From Oscillospiraceae bacterium (GTDB lineage: Bacteria > Bacillota > Clostridia > Oscillospirales > Oscillospiraceae), in assembly GCA_022799035.1 (NCBI GenBank), contig JAAWNQ010000002.1, positions 1 through 64,000 of the forward strand: a stretch of 64,000 bases of DNA. Direction: 5' to 3'. Below the pieces are notes generated by a model. It worked only from the letters and a program-made list of their open reading frames with translations. It was not told the DNA's origin and did no database searches. Of this stretch, positions 1 through 12,412 are shown piece by piece. Each line of letters starts with the position of its first letter. Positions within the stretch are counted from its first letter, which is position 1. The position numbers were made by a program, and so were the translations under genes.

Positions 1-74
1 TACGCCCGGAGGGACTCGAACCCCCAACATTCAGAACCGGAATCTGACGCTCTATCCAATTGAACTACGGACGC
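1..74 (-). tRNA. tRNA-Arg (anticodon CCG)
   Basis: The reverse strand folds into a full cloverleaf. The acceptor arm is GCGTCCG paired with CGGGCGT, followed by discriminator A. The anticodon stem TCAGA/TCTGA closes the loop TTCCGGT, giving anticodon CCG, and the T loop is TTCGAGT. It reads CGG arginine codons. The 3' end lies at the window edge, so an encoded CCA cannot be judged. Confidence 0.95.
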
Positions 75-93
75 ATCTCAAACGTGCTTATTG

Positions 94-122
94 ATTATAG
101 CAAATCAAAATCCATTTGTAAA
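94..122 (-). promoter_or_regulatory. Promoter of tRNA-Arg
   Basis: On the minus strand a TTTACA box (117-122) and a perfect TATAAT box (94-99) are separated by 17 bp. They lie about 20 bp upstream of the tRNA-Arg 5' end. Confidence 0.8.
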
Positions 123-142
123 GGGGTCCGTCCAATTTTTTC

Positions 143-180
143 AAAAAAAGGAGGGACAGCACTTTTGTACCGTCCCTCCC
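143..180 (-). terminator. Rho-independent terminator of rpoBC
   Basis: On the minus strand GGAGGGAC pairs with GTCCCTCC and is followed by a run of T. It lies just behind the rpoC stop and in front of the tRNA-Arg promoter. Confidence 0.85.
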
Positions 181-186
181 CTATTC

Positions 187-3100
187 TTACTCCTCGTCTT
201 CTTCCCCGGTAAAGGGCACCGACACCGGCGCATACTGGGGAGCCAACTCCTCGTCAGTGGCTACCACTACATCCTCCACCTTGTCAAACTGGCGATAAGG
301 CTCCAACCCGGAACCAGCGGGGATCAGCTTGCCGATGATCACGTTCTCCTTCAGGCCCAGCAGATGGTCCACCTTGCCCTTGATAGCGGCCTCGGTAAGC
401 ACCTTGGTAGTCTCCTGGAAGGAGGCGGCTGACAGGAATGAATCAGTGGCCAGAGAAGCCTTGGTGATACCCAACAGCAACCGGGAAGCCACAGGGAGCG
501 CCAGCTCCAGACCGTCCTCCCCCTTCTCCCCCGCATCAATGCGGGCCTGGACCGCCGCCTTGGCGTCCAGATACTCTGTAAGTTCCACAGTGGAGCCGCT
601 GAGCAGTTCAGATGCCCCGGCATCCTCCACCCGAACCTTTCGCATCATCTGACGGGCAATGACCTCAATGTGCTTGTCATTGATATCCACGCCTTGCTGG
701 CGGTAAGGTTTCTGGACTTCCTGGATCAGGTAGTCATACACCGCATGGATCCCACGGATATGGAGTACATCCTGGGGATAGAGAGCGCCCTCGCTGATCG
801 CCATACCCTTCTCCACCACATCACCGCTTTGGACCTTAACGCCAGCGGAATGGGGCAGAGTATAGAGCACAGTCTCTCCATCGTCAGCCACAATGGTAAT
901 ATTATAGAGGCTGCCGCCCTTCTTGGCGTCCTCCACCGTAACCTTACCGGAGATCTCGGCCAACTGGGCCATCTTCTTGGGCCGACGGGACTCAAACAGC
1001 TCCTCCACACGGGGAAGACCCTGGGTAATATCTCCGCCGGCAACACCGCCGGTGTGGAAGGTACGCATGGTAAGCTGGGTACCTGGTTCGCCGATGGACT
1101 GGGCGGCGATAATACCCACCGCTTCACCCGGACCGACAGGCTCACCGATAGCCAGGTTCATTCCGTAGCACTTGGTACACACTCCGGTGCGGGATTCACA
1201 GGTCAGCACCGAGCGGATCTTCACCTCATGGATACCATGGTCCTCCAGCAGCTTGGCTGTGGCGGCGGTCATCATGGTATCCTGGCTCACCAATACCTTG
1301 CCGGTCTTGGGATCCACCACATCCTCCACGGGATACCGGCCGTTGAGCCGCTCCCCGAAGGTCTCGATGACCTGTCCATTCTCGCTGATCTCGCTGACCA
1401 TGATACCGTCACATGTGCCGCAGTCGTGCTCCCGAACGATAACCTCCTGAGACACGTCCACCAGACGGCGGGTCAGATAACCCGAGTCAGCGGTACGCAG
1501 AGCGGTATCAGCCAGGCCCTTCCGGGCGCCTCTGGAGGCGATGAAGTACTCCAGAATGCTCAGGCCCTCACGATAGTTCGCCTTAATGGGGATCTCAATG
1601 GTGCGTCCAGAGGTATCGGCGATCAGGCCGCGCATACCGGCCAACTGGCGGATCTGACTCTCCGAACCACGGGCGCCGGAATCCGCCATCATCCAGATGG
1701 GATTGTATCGATCCAGGTTGCTCATCAGGGCCTTGGCTACATCCTTGGTGGTGCTTTCCCAGGCCTGGATAACCTGTCCCCGACGCTCTTCATTGGTAAG
1801 GAAGCCCATCCGGTACATCTGCTCGATCTCCAGCACCTTCTGCTCGGTCTCGGCAATCATCGCCGGCTTGGTGGGCGGTACCGTCATATCATAGATAGAA
1901 ACGGTAAGAGACCCCTGTGTGGAGTAATGATACCCTTTGGCCTTGATGGTGTCCAGAACCCCAGCGGCAACGGTGAATCCGTGCTTGTTGATGCACTTGT
2001 CCACAATCGGGCCAAGCTGCTTCTTGCCCACGATAAAGTTCACCTCGGGCTCAAATACCTGCTCCGGATCGTTCCGGTCCACAAAGCCCAAATCCTGGGG
2101 GATACCCTCATTGAAGATGAGCCGACCCACAGTGGTACGGACCATCTTATGACGCTCCTCCCCGTTGATGGTGGCGTAACGCCGGACCATAATGGGAGTG
2201 TGAAGGTCCAAGGTCCCCTCATCATAGGCCAGCCGGGCCTCGTTGTCGTTGGAGAAAGAACGAAGGATCTCTCTGGGAAGCTCGCCCTTCTTTGCCTCTG
2301 CCGCCACTCCCGCATAGGTGGGAATGTCATCCAGACTGTCGGGGTTCTTCACCCAAATATAACTATCCTCTATGATGCTCCCCTTCTTCAGAGCAGCCTT
2401 CACTGCCGCCACATCCGCGAAAGTCTCCTCCTCGGTGTGGTCGGGATACTTCTCATAGGTCAGGTAGTAGGAACCCAACACCATGTCCTGAGTGGGGACC
2501 GTAACAGGCCCGCCGTCCTGGGGCCGCAACAGATTGTTGGCCGACAGCATCAGTAGCCGGGCCTCGGTCTGCGCCTCAGCGGACAGGGGTACGTGGACCG
2601 CCATCTGGTCGCCGTCAAAGTCAGCGTTGAACGCGGTACACACCAGGGGATGGAGCTTGATAGCCCGTCCCTCTACCAGCACAGGCTCAAAGGCCTGGAT
2701 ACCCAGACGGTGCAGAGTGGGGGCCCGGTTCAGCATAACAGGGTGGTCTTTGATGACGAACTCCAGCGCATCCCACACCTTGGGGTCGCCCTTGTCCACC
2801 ATCTTCTTGGCCGCTTTGATATTGGCAGTCCCGTCCTCCACCAGCTTCTTCATCACGAAGGGCCGGAAAAGCTCAATGGCCATCTCTTTGGGCAGACCGC
2901 ACTGATAGATCTTCAACTCAGGGCCCACCACAATAACGGAACGGCCGGAGTAGTCCACACGCTTACCCAGCAGATTCTGACGGAACCGGCCCTGCTTACC
3001 CTTGAGCATATCACTCAGAGACTTCAGCGCCCGGTTATTGGCGCCTACTACCGCCCGTCCCCGGCGGCCATTGTCGATAAGGGCGTCCACCGCCTCCTGA

Positions 3101-3960
3101 AGCATCCGCTTCTCGTTGCGGACAATGATGTCGGGAGCGTTGAGCTGGATCAGCCGCTTCAGCCGGTTGTTCCGGTTGATAACACGGCGGTAGAGATCGT
3201 TCAGGTCACTGGTGGCGAACCGTCCGCCGTCCAACTGAACCATGGGGCGGATCTCAGGTGGGATCACGGGCAGCACGTCAATGACCATCCACTCCGGTTT
3301 ATTACCGGAGATCCGGAAGGCGTCCACCACCTCCAGCCGCTTGACAATCTTGGCCTTCTTCTGACCGCTGGCCTCCCGCAACTCTTCCCGAAGCTGCACG
3401 GAAAGCTCGTCAATATTCACCTGCTGAAGCAGTTTTTTGACCGCCTCGGCACCCATTCCGGCCTCGAAGTCATCCTCATACCGCTCCCGCATGTCCTGAT
3501 ATTCCTTCTCGGACAGGATCTGGTTCTTGCTCAAGGGAGTGTATCCGGGATCGGTAACAATATAGGAGGCAAAATAGAGCACCTTCTCCAGGATCCGAGG
3601 AGAAATGTCCAGCAGCATTCCCATCCGGGAGGGAATGCCCTTAAAATACCAGATATGGGACACAGGAGCGGCCAGGGTAATATGGCCCATCCGCTCCCGG
3701 CGAACCTTGGCCCGGGTGACCTCCACGCCGCAGCGGTCACAGACCTTGCCCTTATAGCGGATCTTCTTATACTTACCGCAGTGGCACTCCCAGTCCTTGG
3801 TGGGGCCAAAAATACGCTCGCAGAACAGGCCATCCCGCTCCGGCTTCAGGGTCCGGTAGTTAATGGTCTCGGGCTTCTTCACCTCACCGTGGGACCACTG
3901 AAGGATCTGCTCAGGGGAGGCCATTCCAATGCGGATCGCGTCAAACTCAGCGTAACTCAT
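187..3960 (-). CDS. rpoC: DNA-directed RNA polymerase subunit beta'
   Basis: This is the beta' subunit (1257 aa), which carries the catalytic magnesium of RNA polymerase. The N-terminal zinc-binding domain has Cys59, Cys61, Cys74 and Cys77. The invariant [12 protein letters not shown] loop lies near residue 443. The second zinc site uses the CGTCDG and [11 protein letters not shown] segments near residues 845-930. Length is as expected for Gram-positive RpoC. It follows rpoB by 18 bp with an AGGGAGG-type ribosome site, so both are made from one transcript that ends at the hairpin at 143-180. No damage is seen. Confidence 0.99.
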   Translation of the reverse strand: MSYAEFDAIRIGMASPEQILQWSHGEVKKPETINYRTLKPERDGLFCERIFGPTKDWECHCGKYKKIRYKGKVCDRCGVEVTRAKVRRERMGHITLAAPVSHIWYFKGIPSRMGMLLDISPRILEKVLYFASYIVTDPGYTPLSKNQILSEKEYQDMRERYEDDFEAGMGAEAVKKLLQQVNIDELSVQLREELREASGQKKAKIVKRLEVVDAFRISGNKPEWMVIDVLPVIPPEIRPMVQLDGGRFATSDLNDLYRRVINRNNRLKRLIQLNAPDIIVRNEKRMLQEAVDALIDNGRRGRAVVGANNRALKSLSDMLKGKQGRFRQNLLGKRVDYSGRSVIVVGPELKIYQCGLPKEMAIELFRPFVMKKLVEDGTANIKAAKKMVDKGDPKVWDALEFVIKDHPVMLNRAPTLHRLGIQAFEPVLVEGRAIKLHPLVCTAFNADFDGDQMAVHVPLSAEAQTEARLLMLSANNLLRPQDGGPVTVPTQDMVLGSYYLTYEKYPDHTEEETFADVAAVKAALKKGSIIEDSYIWVKNPDSLDDIPTYAGVAAEAKKGELPREILRSFSNDNEARLAYDEGTLDLHTPIMVRRYATINGEERHKMVRTTVGRLIFNEGIPQDLGFVDRNDPEQVFEPEVNFIVGKKQLGPIVDKCINKHGFTVAAGVLDTIKAKGYHYSTQGSLTVSIYDMTVPPTKPAMIAETEQKVLEIEQMYRMGFLTNEERRGQVIQAWESTTKDVAKALMSNLDRYNPIWMMADSGARGSESQIRQLAGMRGLIADTSGRTIEIPIKANYREGLSILEYFIASRGARKGLADTALRTADSGYLTRRLVDVSQEVIVREHDCGTCDGIMVSEISENGQVIETFGERLNGRYPVEDVVDPKTGKVLVSQDTMMTAATAKLLEDHGIHEVKIRSVLTCESRTGVCTKCYGMNLAIGEPVGPGEAVGIIAAQSIGEPGTQLTMRTFHTGGVAGGDITQGLPRVEELFESRRPKKMAQLAEISGKVTVEDAKKGGSLYNITIVADDGETVLYTLPHSAGVKVQSGDVVEKGMAISEGALYPQDVLHIRGIHAVYDYLIQEVQKPYRQQGVDINDKHIEVIARQMMRKVRVEDAGASELLSGSTVELTEYLDAKAAVQARIDAGEKGEDGLELALPVASRLLLGITKASLATDSFLSAASFQETTKVLTEAAIKGKVDHLLGLKENVIIGKLIPAGSGLEPYRQFDKVEDVVVATDEELAPQYAPVSVPFTGEEDEE

Positions 3961-3978
3961 GTTCTTGTCCTCCCTTTC

Positions 3979-6900
3979 TTATTCGTCGTCGCCCAGGTCA
4001 TCGCCCAGGTCACTGAAATCATCCTCGTCGCTATCCTCATCTCCAGCCAACAGCAGATCGTCCTCATCGCTGTTCTCCTTCAAGGTATAGCCACCGACAG
4101 AAGCGAACTCATTCTCATCCCGGTACTGGTAGAACGCATCATCCTCCCGGACACGGTCAGGCGGATAGGTATCCTCATCGTCCTCTTTCAGCTCGATGAT
4201 CTCTCCACCCCGGCCCAACACCTGAATGTCCAGGCACAGGGCCTGCAATTCCTTCACCAGAACCTTAAAGGCCTCCGGCACACCGGGGGAAGGCACATTA
4301 TGTCCCTTCACGATAGCCTCGTAGGTCTTGACACGGCCGGTAACGTCGTCGGACTTCACCGTCAGCATCTCCCGCAGGGTATAGGCGGCGCCATAGGCCT
4401 CCAACGCCCACATTTCCATCTCGCCAAACCGCTGACCGCCAAACTGGGCCTTGCCGCCCAAAGGCTGCTGGGTCACCAGGGAGTAGGGGCCGGTGGAACG
4501 GGCGTGGATCTTATCATCCACCAGATGGTGGAGCTTCAGGAAGTAGACATAGCCGGTGGTCACCCGATTGTCGAACTTCTCACCGGTGCGGCCGTCGTAC
4601 ATGTCGCTCTTTCCGTCCTCAGACAGGCCGGCCTCTTTCAGCAGATCCTGAATATCCTTCTCATTGGCGCCGTTAAAGATGGGGGTAGCCACCTTCCAGC
4701 CCAAAGTCTTGGCCGCATAGCCAAGGTGGACCTCAAGCACCTGTCCGATATTCATACGGGAAGGTACGCCCAAGGGATTCAGTACGATATCCAGAGGGGT
4801 ACCATCGGGCAGGAAGGGCATATCCTCCTGGGGCAGGATGCGGGACACAACGCCCTTATTGCCGTGACGACCGGCCATCTTATCGCCCACGGAGATCTTC
4901 CGCTTCTGAGCGATATAGATCCGGACGGTCATGTTGACACCGGGGTTCAATTCGTCCCCGTTTTCCCGGGTGAACACGTCTACATTGACAATGATGCCGC
5001 TCTCGCCGTGGGGGACCTTCAAGGAGGTATCCCGGACCTCACGGGCCTTCTCGCCAAAGATGGCCCGGAGCAGCCGCTCCTCCGCGGTCAGGTCGGTCTC
5101 GCCCTTGGGGGTGACCTTACCCACCAGAATGTCGCCGGGACGAACCTCGGCGCCCACCCGGATGATGCCACGCTCGTCCAGATCCTTCAGGGCGTCCTCG
5201 CCCACGTTGGGGATATCCCGGGTGATCTCCTCAGGCCCCAGCTTGGTGTCCCGGGCCTCGGTCTCATACTCCTCAATGTGAATGGAGGTAAAGACATCGT
5301 CTTTTACCATCCGCTCATTCAGAAGGATAGCGTCCTCGTAGTTATAGCCCTCCCAGGTCATAAAGCCCATAAGGATGTTCTTACCCAAGGCGATCTCCCC
5401 GTGGTCGGTGGAGGGTCCATCCACCAGTACATCCCCCTTCTCCACCCGGTCACCCACATTGACAATGGGCCGCTGGTTGATACAGGTGGTGTGGTTGGAC
5501 CGCATGAACTTGGTCAGCTTGTAGTCCACCACCCGGCCATCGTCATAGCGGATGGTGATAAAGTCGGCAGAGACCCGGGTAACTTCACCGGCATCCTCGG
5601 CCAAAATAACGATCTCAGAGTCAATACAGTTCTTATACTCCTGGCCAGTGGCCACAATGGGGGCCTCAGTGGTCAGCAGAGGCACAGCTTGCCGCTGCAT
5701 GTTGGCGCCCATCAGGGCCCGGTTGGCGTCGTCGTTCTCCAGGAAGGGGATCATGGCCGTGGCGATGGACACCATCATCTTGGGGCTCACGTCCACATAG
5801 TCCACCCGCTCCCGGTCCACCTCCACGATCTCGTTGCGGTGACGGCAAGTGATACGGGCATTGGTGAGGCAGCCGTTGGCGTCAGTGGGCTCGGTGGCCT
5901 GGGCCACGATATACTGGTCCTCCACATCGGCAGTCATATACTCTACCTCGTCACTGATCCTGCCCGTGGCCTTATCCACCTTCCGGTAGGGAGTCTCAAT
6001 AAAGCCATACCGGTTCACCTTGGCGTAGGAGGCCAAGTAGGAGATCAGGCCAATGTTGGGGCCTTCGGGGGTCTCAATGGGGCACAGCCGTCCGTAGTGA
6101 GAGTAATGGATATCACGAACGTCAAAGGAAGCCCGGTCCCGGCTCAGACCGCCGGGGCCCAAAGCGGAAACACGGCGCTTATGGGTCAACTCGGCCAGGG
6201 GGTTGGTCTGGTCCATGAACTGGCTCAGGGGGGAGGACCCAAAGAACTCCTTGATAGCCGCAGTGACAGGCCGGATGTTGATAAGGGACTGGGGGGTAAC
6301 GATGTCCAGATCCTGAATTGTCATCCGCTCCCGGATCACCCGCTCCATCCGGCTGAAGCCGATGCGGAACTGGTTCTGGAGCAGCTCGCCCACACAGCGC
6401 AGACGCCGATTACCCAGATGGTCAATATCGTCGGGAGTACCCACCCCGTTAGCCAGACAGTTAAGGTAGTTGATGGAGGCCATCATATCGTCCACAATGA
6501 TGTGCTTGGGCACCAACTCATCCCGGTTTTCATTGATCAGTTCCTTCAGGGTCTCCTCGTCCCCGCCGGCCTTGGCCAGCAGATCCATAAGGACGCTGTA
6601 ACGGACATACTCGGTGATGCCGCACTCCTCCGGATCAAAGGATACAAAGCCCTTCATATCCACCATGTGGTTGGAGAAGACCTTTACCTGCCGTCCCTCC
6701 ACCTCCAGCACAGCCTCATTGACGCCTTTGGCCTGGAGCTCCCACGCCTTATCATGAGTGATGACTTCCCCTGCGTCAGCCAGGATCTCACCGGTTGCGG
6801 GATCGGTAATGGGCAGGGCCAGGGTCTGTCCGCTCAAACGGGGCGCGATAGCCATCTTCTTATTAAACTTGTACCGGCCCACCGAGGAGAGATCGTAGCG

Positions 6901-7686
6901 CCGGGGATCAAAAAACAGAGCGTTCAGCAGACTCTCAGCGGAATCCACCGTGGGAGGCTCGCCGGGACGGAGCTTCCGGTAAATCTCCAGCAGAGACTCC
7001 TCATAGGTCCGGCAGGTGTCCTTCTCCATGGTGGACACGATCCGGGGATCCTCGCCAAACATGTCCAAGATCTCCGCGTCGGTCCGGGGGCCCACGGCCC
7101 GGATCAAACAGGTCACAGGGATCTTCCGGTTTTTGTCGATGCGGACCCAGAACACGTCGCTGAGATCGGTCTCATACTCCAGCCAGGCGCCCCGGCCGGG
7201 GATGACGGTAGTCGAGTAAGTCAGATTCTCCGCCTTATCCGCCATCCGGGCATAGTACATACCGGGAGAACGGACGATCTGGGAGACGATGACCCGCTCC
7301 GCGCCGTTGATAACAAAGGTCCCCGCCTTGGTCATCAGGGGAAAATCCCCCATGAAGATCTCCTGCTCCTTAATCTCCTCGGTCTCCTTGTTGCGCAGGC
7401 GCACCTTCACCTTGATGGGGGCGGCGTAGGTGGCGTCCCGGGCCTTGCACTCTTCCACCGAGTACTTAGGCTCCTCATCCATGGAGTAGTCCACAAAAGA
7501 CAGCTCCAGGTTTCCGGCATAGTCGGCAATGGAGGCCACATCCCGAAACACCTCCCGCAGTCCCTTATCCAGGAACCACTGGTAGGAGTTCTTCTGGATC
7601 TCCAGAAGGTTGGGCATCTGCAGAGGCTCCAAGTGTCGAGCGAAGCTCTTGCGGAGGGTCTTGCCGTAATAAACGTCCTTGACCAT
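3979..7686 (-). CDS. rpoB: DNA-directed RNA polymerase subunit beta
   Basis: This is the beta subunit (1235 aa). I chose the ATG at 7686 ([18 protein letters not shown]) because GAGGTG lies about 10 bp upstream and the N-terminus then matches the family. The ATG at 7704 (MRCDFY) is the alternative. The rifampicin-binding loop [11 protein letters not shown] continues to THKRR near residues 482-505; it has Pro where E. coli Gln510 stands. The C-terminus is a long acidic tail rich in Asp and Glu. The reading frame stays open for about 85 codons upstream of the start, through the leader. The gene is not preceded by rplJ-rplL; a divergent cyclase gene lies there instead. Confidence 0.98.
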   Translation of the reverse strand: MVKDVYYGKTLRKSFARHLEPLQMPNLLEIQKNSYQWFLDKGLREVFRDVASIADYAGNLELSFVDYSMDEEPKYSVEECKARDATYAAPIKVKVRLRNKETEEIKEQEIFMGDFPLMTKAGTFVINGAERVIVSQIVRSPGMYYARMADKAENLTYSTTVIPGRGAWLEYETDLSDVFWVRIDKNRKIPVTCLIRAVGPRTDAEILDMFGEDPRIVSTMEKDTCRTYEESLLEIYRKLRPGEPPTVDSAESLLNALFFDPRRYDLSSVGRYKFNKKMAIAPRLSGQTLALPITDPATGEILADAGEVITHDKAWELQAKGVNEAVLEVEGRQVKVFSNHMVDMKGFVSFDPEECGITEYVRYSVLMDLLAKAGGDEETLKELINENRDELVPKHIIVDDMMASINYLNCLANGVGTPDDIDHLGNRRLRCVGELLQNQFRIGFSRMERVIRERMTIQDLDIVTPQSLINIRPVTAAIKEFFGSSPLSQFMDQTNPLAELTHKRRVSALGPGGLSRDRASFDVRDIHYSHYGRLCPIETPEGPNIGLISYLASYAKVNRYGFIETPYRKVDKATGRISDEVEYMTADVEDQYIVAQATEPTDANGCLTNARITCRHRNEIVEVDRERVDYVDVSPKMMVSIATAMIPFLENDDANRALMGANMQRQAVPLLTTEAPIVATGQEYKNCIDSEIVILAEDAGEVTRVSADFITIRYDDGRVVDYKLTKFMRSNHTTCINQRPIVNVGDRVEKGDVLVDGPSTDHGEIALGKNILMGFMTWEGYNYEDAILLNERMVKDDVFTSIHIEEYETEARDTKLGPEEITRDIPNVGEDALKDLDERGIIRVGAEVRPGDILVGKVTPKGETDLTAEERLLRAIFGEKAREVRDTSLKVPHGESGIIVNVDVFTRENGDELNPGVNMTVRIYIAQKRKISVGDKMAGRHGNKGVVSRILPQEDMPFLPDGTPLDIVLNPLGVPSRMNIGQVLEVHLGYAAKTLGWKVATPIFNGANEKDIQDLLKEAGLSEDGKSDMYDGRTGEKFDNRVTTGYVYFLKLHHLVDDKIHARSTGPYSLVTQQPLGGKAQFGGQRFGEMEMWALEAYGAAYTLREMLTVKSDDVTGRVKTYEAIVKGHNVPSPGVPEAFKVLVKELQALCLDIQVLGRGGEIIELKEDDEDTYPPDRVREDDAFYQYRDENEFASVGGYTLKENSDEDDLLLAGDEDSDEDDFSDLGDDLGDDE

Positions 7687-7931
7687 GTAGAAATCACACC
7701 TCATTTTCTGGTATTTCCGGCGAGAAAAGGAGCTCTCCTCCCCACTTTCCCACCCTTTCCCTGGGTCTTTCTTGTAAATTCGCACAAAGGGGATCCATTT
7801 TTTGCTTTTGATACGCTCGGTAACGTTGCAAAAAGAATCGTCTTTCTTCTTGTCAATCGGCCCATCCGGTGGTAAACTATCACCAGGATGGGTGATTAGA
7901 ACCTTATCCCCCTTATACATAGTAGCATTCA
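7687..7931 (-). promoter_or_regulatory. Long structured leader of rpoBC
   Basis: About 240 nt separate the predicted transcription start (near 7925) from the rpoB ATG. At 7861-7892 the minus strand forms a strong hairpin: CCCATCC pairs with GGATGGG and, after one bulged base, GGTG pairs with CACC. It has no T-run, so it is not a simple terminator. The leader has no stop codon in the rpoB frame. I see no known riboswitch or ribosomal-protein leader motif. Confidence 0.5.
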
Positions 7932-7960
7932 AGTATACCATGCCTGTTTCTGGAAGTCAA
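7932..7960 (-). promoter_or_regulatory. Promoter of rpoBC
   Basis: TTGACT (7955-7960) and TATACT (7932-7937) on the minus strand are spaced by exactly 17 bp, a near-consensus housekeeping promoter reading into rpoB. Confidence 0.85.
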
Positions 7961-8017
7961 CAAAAAATCTACGGATCATCCATAATTTTTTGAACAGGAA
8001 GAAAGGGGCTCTGCTTT

Positions 8018-8707
8018 ATGGAACCGGTATATGAACTCAATGGTTTGCGTGTGGTAGACTTGACCAAGACTCTGGACCCGGCCACCGAATCCCGCCGCTG
8101 TCACCTGATCCGCTACAACACCGGTGGCCCCATCCCTGATTTTCATACCGCCCTGGATCTTACCAGCCATCTGGGAACTCATTGCGAGTGTCCCTATCAT
8201 CACGACGATAACTGGCCCAGTGTAGCTGAGCTGCCCCTTACCACCTTCATGGGTCGGGCCCGGTATGTGACCATTGAGCATATGGCTCCCAATACCCACA
8301 TCATGCCCGCCGACCTGGACAAGGTCCTGGGGGATAAGATCCAGGAGAGGGACATCATCATTTTGGATTCCCCCTACAAGATCCCCCCCTTCACTCCCTT
8401 AACCAACACTCCCGAGGACAAGCGGCTTTACATCTGCAAGGAGAGCGCCGAGTGGTTCCGGGATCACAAAGTAAAGTGCGTGGGCTTTGGCGACGGCGTC
8501 TCCATTGAAAATTGCGAGGCGGATGTAAAACCCTTCCATGACATTCTCATGGTGGAGAATATCGTCTTTTTGGAGGTTTTGAAGAACCTGGAACAGCTCA
8601 AGAGCCAAACCTTCTTCATGTCCTACGCCCCTCTCCCCATTGTGGGCGCCGACTCCTGCCCCGTCCGGGCTTACGCCATCGAGGGCCTTCCCGGTTTCTG
8701 CGAGTAA
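8018..8707 (+). CDS. Cyclase-family (kynurenine-formamidase-like) metal hydrolase
   Basis: This 229-aa protein belongs to the cyclase / KynB-like fold (PF04199). These are metal-dependent hydrolases that open amide or lactone bonds. The metal-site signature HxGTHxDxPxH appears at residues about 51-61 as HLGTHCECPYH, with Glu in place of the usual Asp. AAAGGGG precedes the ATG. It is transcribed divergently from rpoBC and is followed after 26 bp by a glycosyltransferase gene that may be co-transcribed. The substrate cannot be named from sequence. Confidence 0.8.
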   Translation: MEPVYELNGLRVVDLTKTLDPATESRRCHLIRYNTGGPIPDFHTALDLTSHLGTHCECPYHHDDNWPSVAELPLTTFMGRARYVTIEHMAPNTHIMPADLDKVLGDKIQERDIIILDSPYKIPPFTPLTNTPEDKRLYICKESAEWFRDHKVKCVGFGDGVSIENCEADVKPFHDILMVENIVFLEVLKNLEQLKSQTFFMSYAPLPIVGADSCPVRAYAIEGLPGFCE

Positions 8708-8733
8708 GCCGCCCTCCCCAAGGAGGTTATCCC

Positions 8734-10074
8734 ATGTCCCGTCTTTCCGCCAGACCCGCCTTCCTCACCGGAGTCGGTCTTCTGCTTTTAACTCTATTCA
8801 AAGCCTTGGGCCTGTCCCAAGGCAGCCCCACCGCCCGATTGGCGGTGGGGCTTTGCTTGTTGTCTCTGGCCGGTCTGGCTCTCTGGCTGCTCCATAGGGA
8901 GGGGGTTCCCCGGAGCAGTCTCCTCCCCCTTCTCCTTCCCATCGCCCTGGCCCTCTTTCTCCGGGTCCTCCTCCTGGATCACGTTACCTTGGATTATCAG
9001 GATTTCCTCTCCCGATGGGTGGAACACTTTCGGCAAAACGGCGGCTTTGCCGCTCTGAAGGATCCGGTAGGCAACTATAACGTTCCCTACCTCTATCTGT
9101 TGGCCGGCCTCTCCTACCTCCCCTTCCCCGACCTATACGGGATCAAACTCTTTTCCATCCTTTTTGATATTCTTCTCGCCTGGGGCGGCATGCGTCTGGC
9201 AAAGGCTCTGACTCGGGATAGCCGTGTCTCCCCTCTCCCCTTTCTCCTCCCACTCCTTCTGCCTACCGTCCTCCTAAACGGCGCTTGCTGGGGGCAGTGT
9301 GACAGTGTGTGGGCCGCTCTCTGCCTCCACGCTCTGTCCTGTGCTTTGGAGGACCGGCCCACCCCCTCCCTGACCCTGTTGGCCCTGGCCTTCTCCTTCA
9401 AGCTCCAGGCCATCTTCCTCATCCCCCTGTGGTGTGCTCTCTTATTCTGCCGCCGGGTAAAACTCCGTCACCTGCCGGTTTTCCCCATTGTCTTTGCCCT
9501 CTCCATGCTCCCAGCCCTCCTGGCTGGAAAGCCTGTGATGGATATCCTCAGCGTCTATCTGAACCAGGCGGGGGACAGCGTCTCCTGGCAGACCGTCAAC
9601 TATAACTCCCCCTCCGTTTTCTCCCTGTTCCCCTATCGGTTCCAGCCCGCCCCTTGGATCCCCAAGGCCGCTATCCTCCTGGCCTTCCTTTTTATGACAG
9701 TCATTCTGGCTCTCCTTTTCCGCCGCCGGCATACCCTGGACAACGCCACCCTTGTCTTGGCCGGGGCCGCCCTTTCTCTGGGCATCCCCTTTCTTCTGCC
9801 CTATATGCACGAACGGTATTTCTTTTTGGGCGGCATCCTTCTGGTAGTCCTGGCCTGTGTCCAACCCACCCTCCTCCCCGCCGCCACAGGGGCGGAGTTG
9901 GCTTCCCTTGGCGGCTACCACGCCTATCTGATGAAACGGTATGTGATGGTCCTCCCCCTTTTCGGCATGACCTGGACCCAGCTTATTGAGGGATCCCTGA
10001 TGCTCTTCGCCCTCTGCTCCACCCTCTATCTCCTTCAAAAACATCTCTCTCCAGGGCAGTCCTCTAGGGAATGA
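8734..10074 (+). CDS. GT-C type integral membrane glycosyltransferase
   Basis: This 446-aa protein has roughly ten hydrophobic segments. An acidic loop DYQDFLSRW lies near residues 87-95 after the first membrane helices, and a WGQCDSVWA motif lies near 186-194. That layout is typical of GT-C mannosyl/glucosyltransferases that use lipid-linked sugars on the outer membrane face. The start has a perfect AAGGAGG site. A 12-bp hairpin (AGCCCCACCGCC, loop, GGCGGTGGGGCT) followed by a T-rich stretch sits inside the coding region at 8824-8852. Acceptor and donor are unknown. Confidence 0.75.
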   Translation: MSRLSARPAFLTGVGLLLLTLFKALGLSQGSPTARLAVGLCLLSLAGLALWLLHREGVPRSSLLPLLLPIALALFLRVLLLDHVTLDYQDFLSRWVEHFRQNGGFAALKDPVGNYNVPYLYLLAGLSYLPFPDLYGIKLFSILFDILLAWGGMRLAKALTRDSRVSPLPFLLPLLLPTVLLNGACWGQCDSVWAALCLHALSCALEDRPTPSLTLLALAFSFKLQAIFLIPLWCALLFCRRVKLRHLPVFPIVFALSMLPALLAGKPVMDILSVYLNQAGDSVSWQTVNYNSPSVFSLFPYRFQPAPWIPKAAILLAFLFMTVILALLFRRRHTLDNATLVLAGAALSLGIPFLLPYMHERYFFLGGILLVVLACVQPTLLPAATGAELASLGGYHAYLMKRYVMVLPLFGMTWTQLIEGSLMLFALCSTLYLLQKHLSPGQSSRE

Positions 10075-10102
10075 CCGCTCTAAACTTTCACATTTCCACA
10101 AG

Positions 10103-10138
10103 AAAAACGGCAGCTTGGTTTCCCAAGCTGCCGTTTTT
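10103..10138. terminator. Bidirectional terminator
   Basis: A 16-bp perfect stem, AAAAACGGCAGCTTGG with CCAAGCTGCCGTTTTT, lies between the convergent glycosyltransferase and guaB genes. It ends in A/T runs on both strands. Confidence 0.95.
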
Positions 10139-10148
10139 GTCTCATTGA

Positions 10149-11657
<1,509 letters not shown>

Positions 11658-11659
11658 CT

Positions 11660-11688
11660 ATTCTAATCTCCCCGAGACAATTTGTCAA
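11660..11688 (-). promoter_or_regulatory. Promoter of guaB
   Basis: On the minus strand TTGACA (11683-11688) and TAGAAT (11660-11665) are 17 bp apart. The -10 box overlaps the stop codon of the thioesterase gene, so guaB can be transcribed independently. Confidence 0.8.
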
Positions 11689-12412
11689 GGGTCAAAATTC
11701 CATCAAACCGGTCGCTCCCATCCAGCCCCTCTCCCCGAACGCAGAACCCCTCCTCATCCTGCCCTGTGAGAAGACGGATGGTCTCCCCCGCCATACACTC
11801 CGCCAGATAGCAAAGCTGAAGCCGGGAGACAAACCTCCCCTTTGCCAGCGTCTCCAACTCCAGAGCATCACAGAGAAAATCAGCATAGCGGGTGTTGTTC
11901 ACATGGCCGTTGATATCGGTATCCGAGTAACCCAGCCGCCGCTCCCCTGCCATCCCCAGCTCCTGGGGCAGCCGGAGCTTGCGGAGTACCTCTCCCCGGC
12001 AAAGGGAGCCCCCACTGGTGTCACCGATCTCCCCCACCCCATCCAGGTGGAGGATCTTATGGCTGTCCAGCCCCGCCAGCACCCAGGCGGAGACTGCCTG
12101 CCCCACCGGCTCCTCCCCTACCGAGATATCGAATTCCCGGTACATCACCGCCGCCTTGCCTCCCCGATGCCAGGTCTTGATGGTCACCAGCTCATCCCAC
12201 CGGAGGGGCCGCTTTAACTCATAGCGGATCCGGGCCAGCATCCAAAAGGCATTGTACCGGTCCCGCACCTGTGGCCCCGAGAGCCCCAGTTCCCCAGCAG
12301 CTTGGGTGGCCGCCTCCTGAAGAAGCCCCAGTACCGCCGAGGGGCGGCAGTGACCGAAAAGGTCCATATCCCGGGAGTCCACCCGGTAGCTGTGTTCATA
12401 GAAAACGTCCAT
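11663..12412 (-). CDS. Acyl-ACP thioesterase
   Basis: This 249-aa double hot-dog protein of the bacterial acyl-ACP thioesterase family (PF01643) releases fatty acids from acyl carrier protein. The motif DINGHVNNTRYADFL near residue 165 holds the Asn and His of the active site. The ATG at 12412 (MDVFYEHSY) is preferred over an in-frame TTG at 12433 because GGGAAGG lies just upstream. The start overlaps the end of the upstream zinc-ribbon gene by 17 bp, which suggests translational coupling. Acyl-chain specificity cannot be read from the sequence. Confidence 0.88.
   Translation of the reverse strand: MDVFYEHSYRVDSRDMDLFGHCRPSAVLGLLQEAATQAAGELGLSGPQVRDRYNAFWMLARIRYELKRPLRWDELVTIKTWHRGGKAAVMYREFDISVGEEPVGQAVSAWVLAGLDSHKILHLDGVGEIGDTSGGSLCRGEVLRKLRLPQELGMAGERRLGYSDTDINGHVNNTRYADFLCDALELETLAKGRFVSRLQLCYLAECMAGETIRLLTGQDEEGFCVRGEGLDGSDRFDGILTLDKLSRGD

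Noticed and set aside
2593-7875. A very long open frame antisense to rpoB and rpoC on the plus strand
   Set aside because: It is a by-product of codon bias in the real rpoB/rpoC genes; it has no family features or ribosome site.
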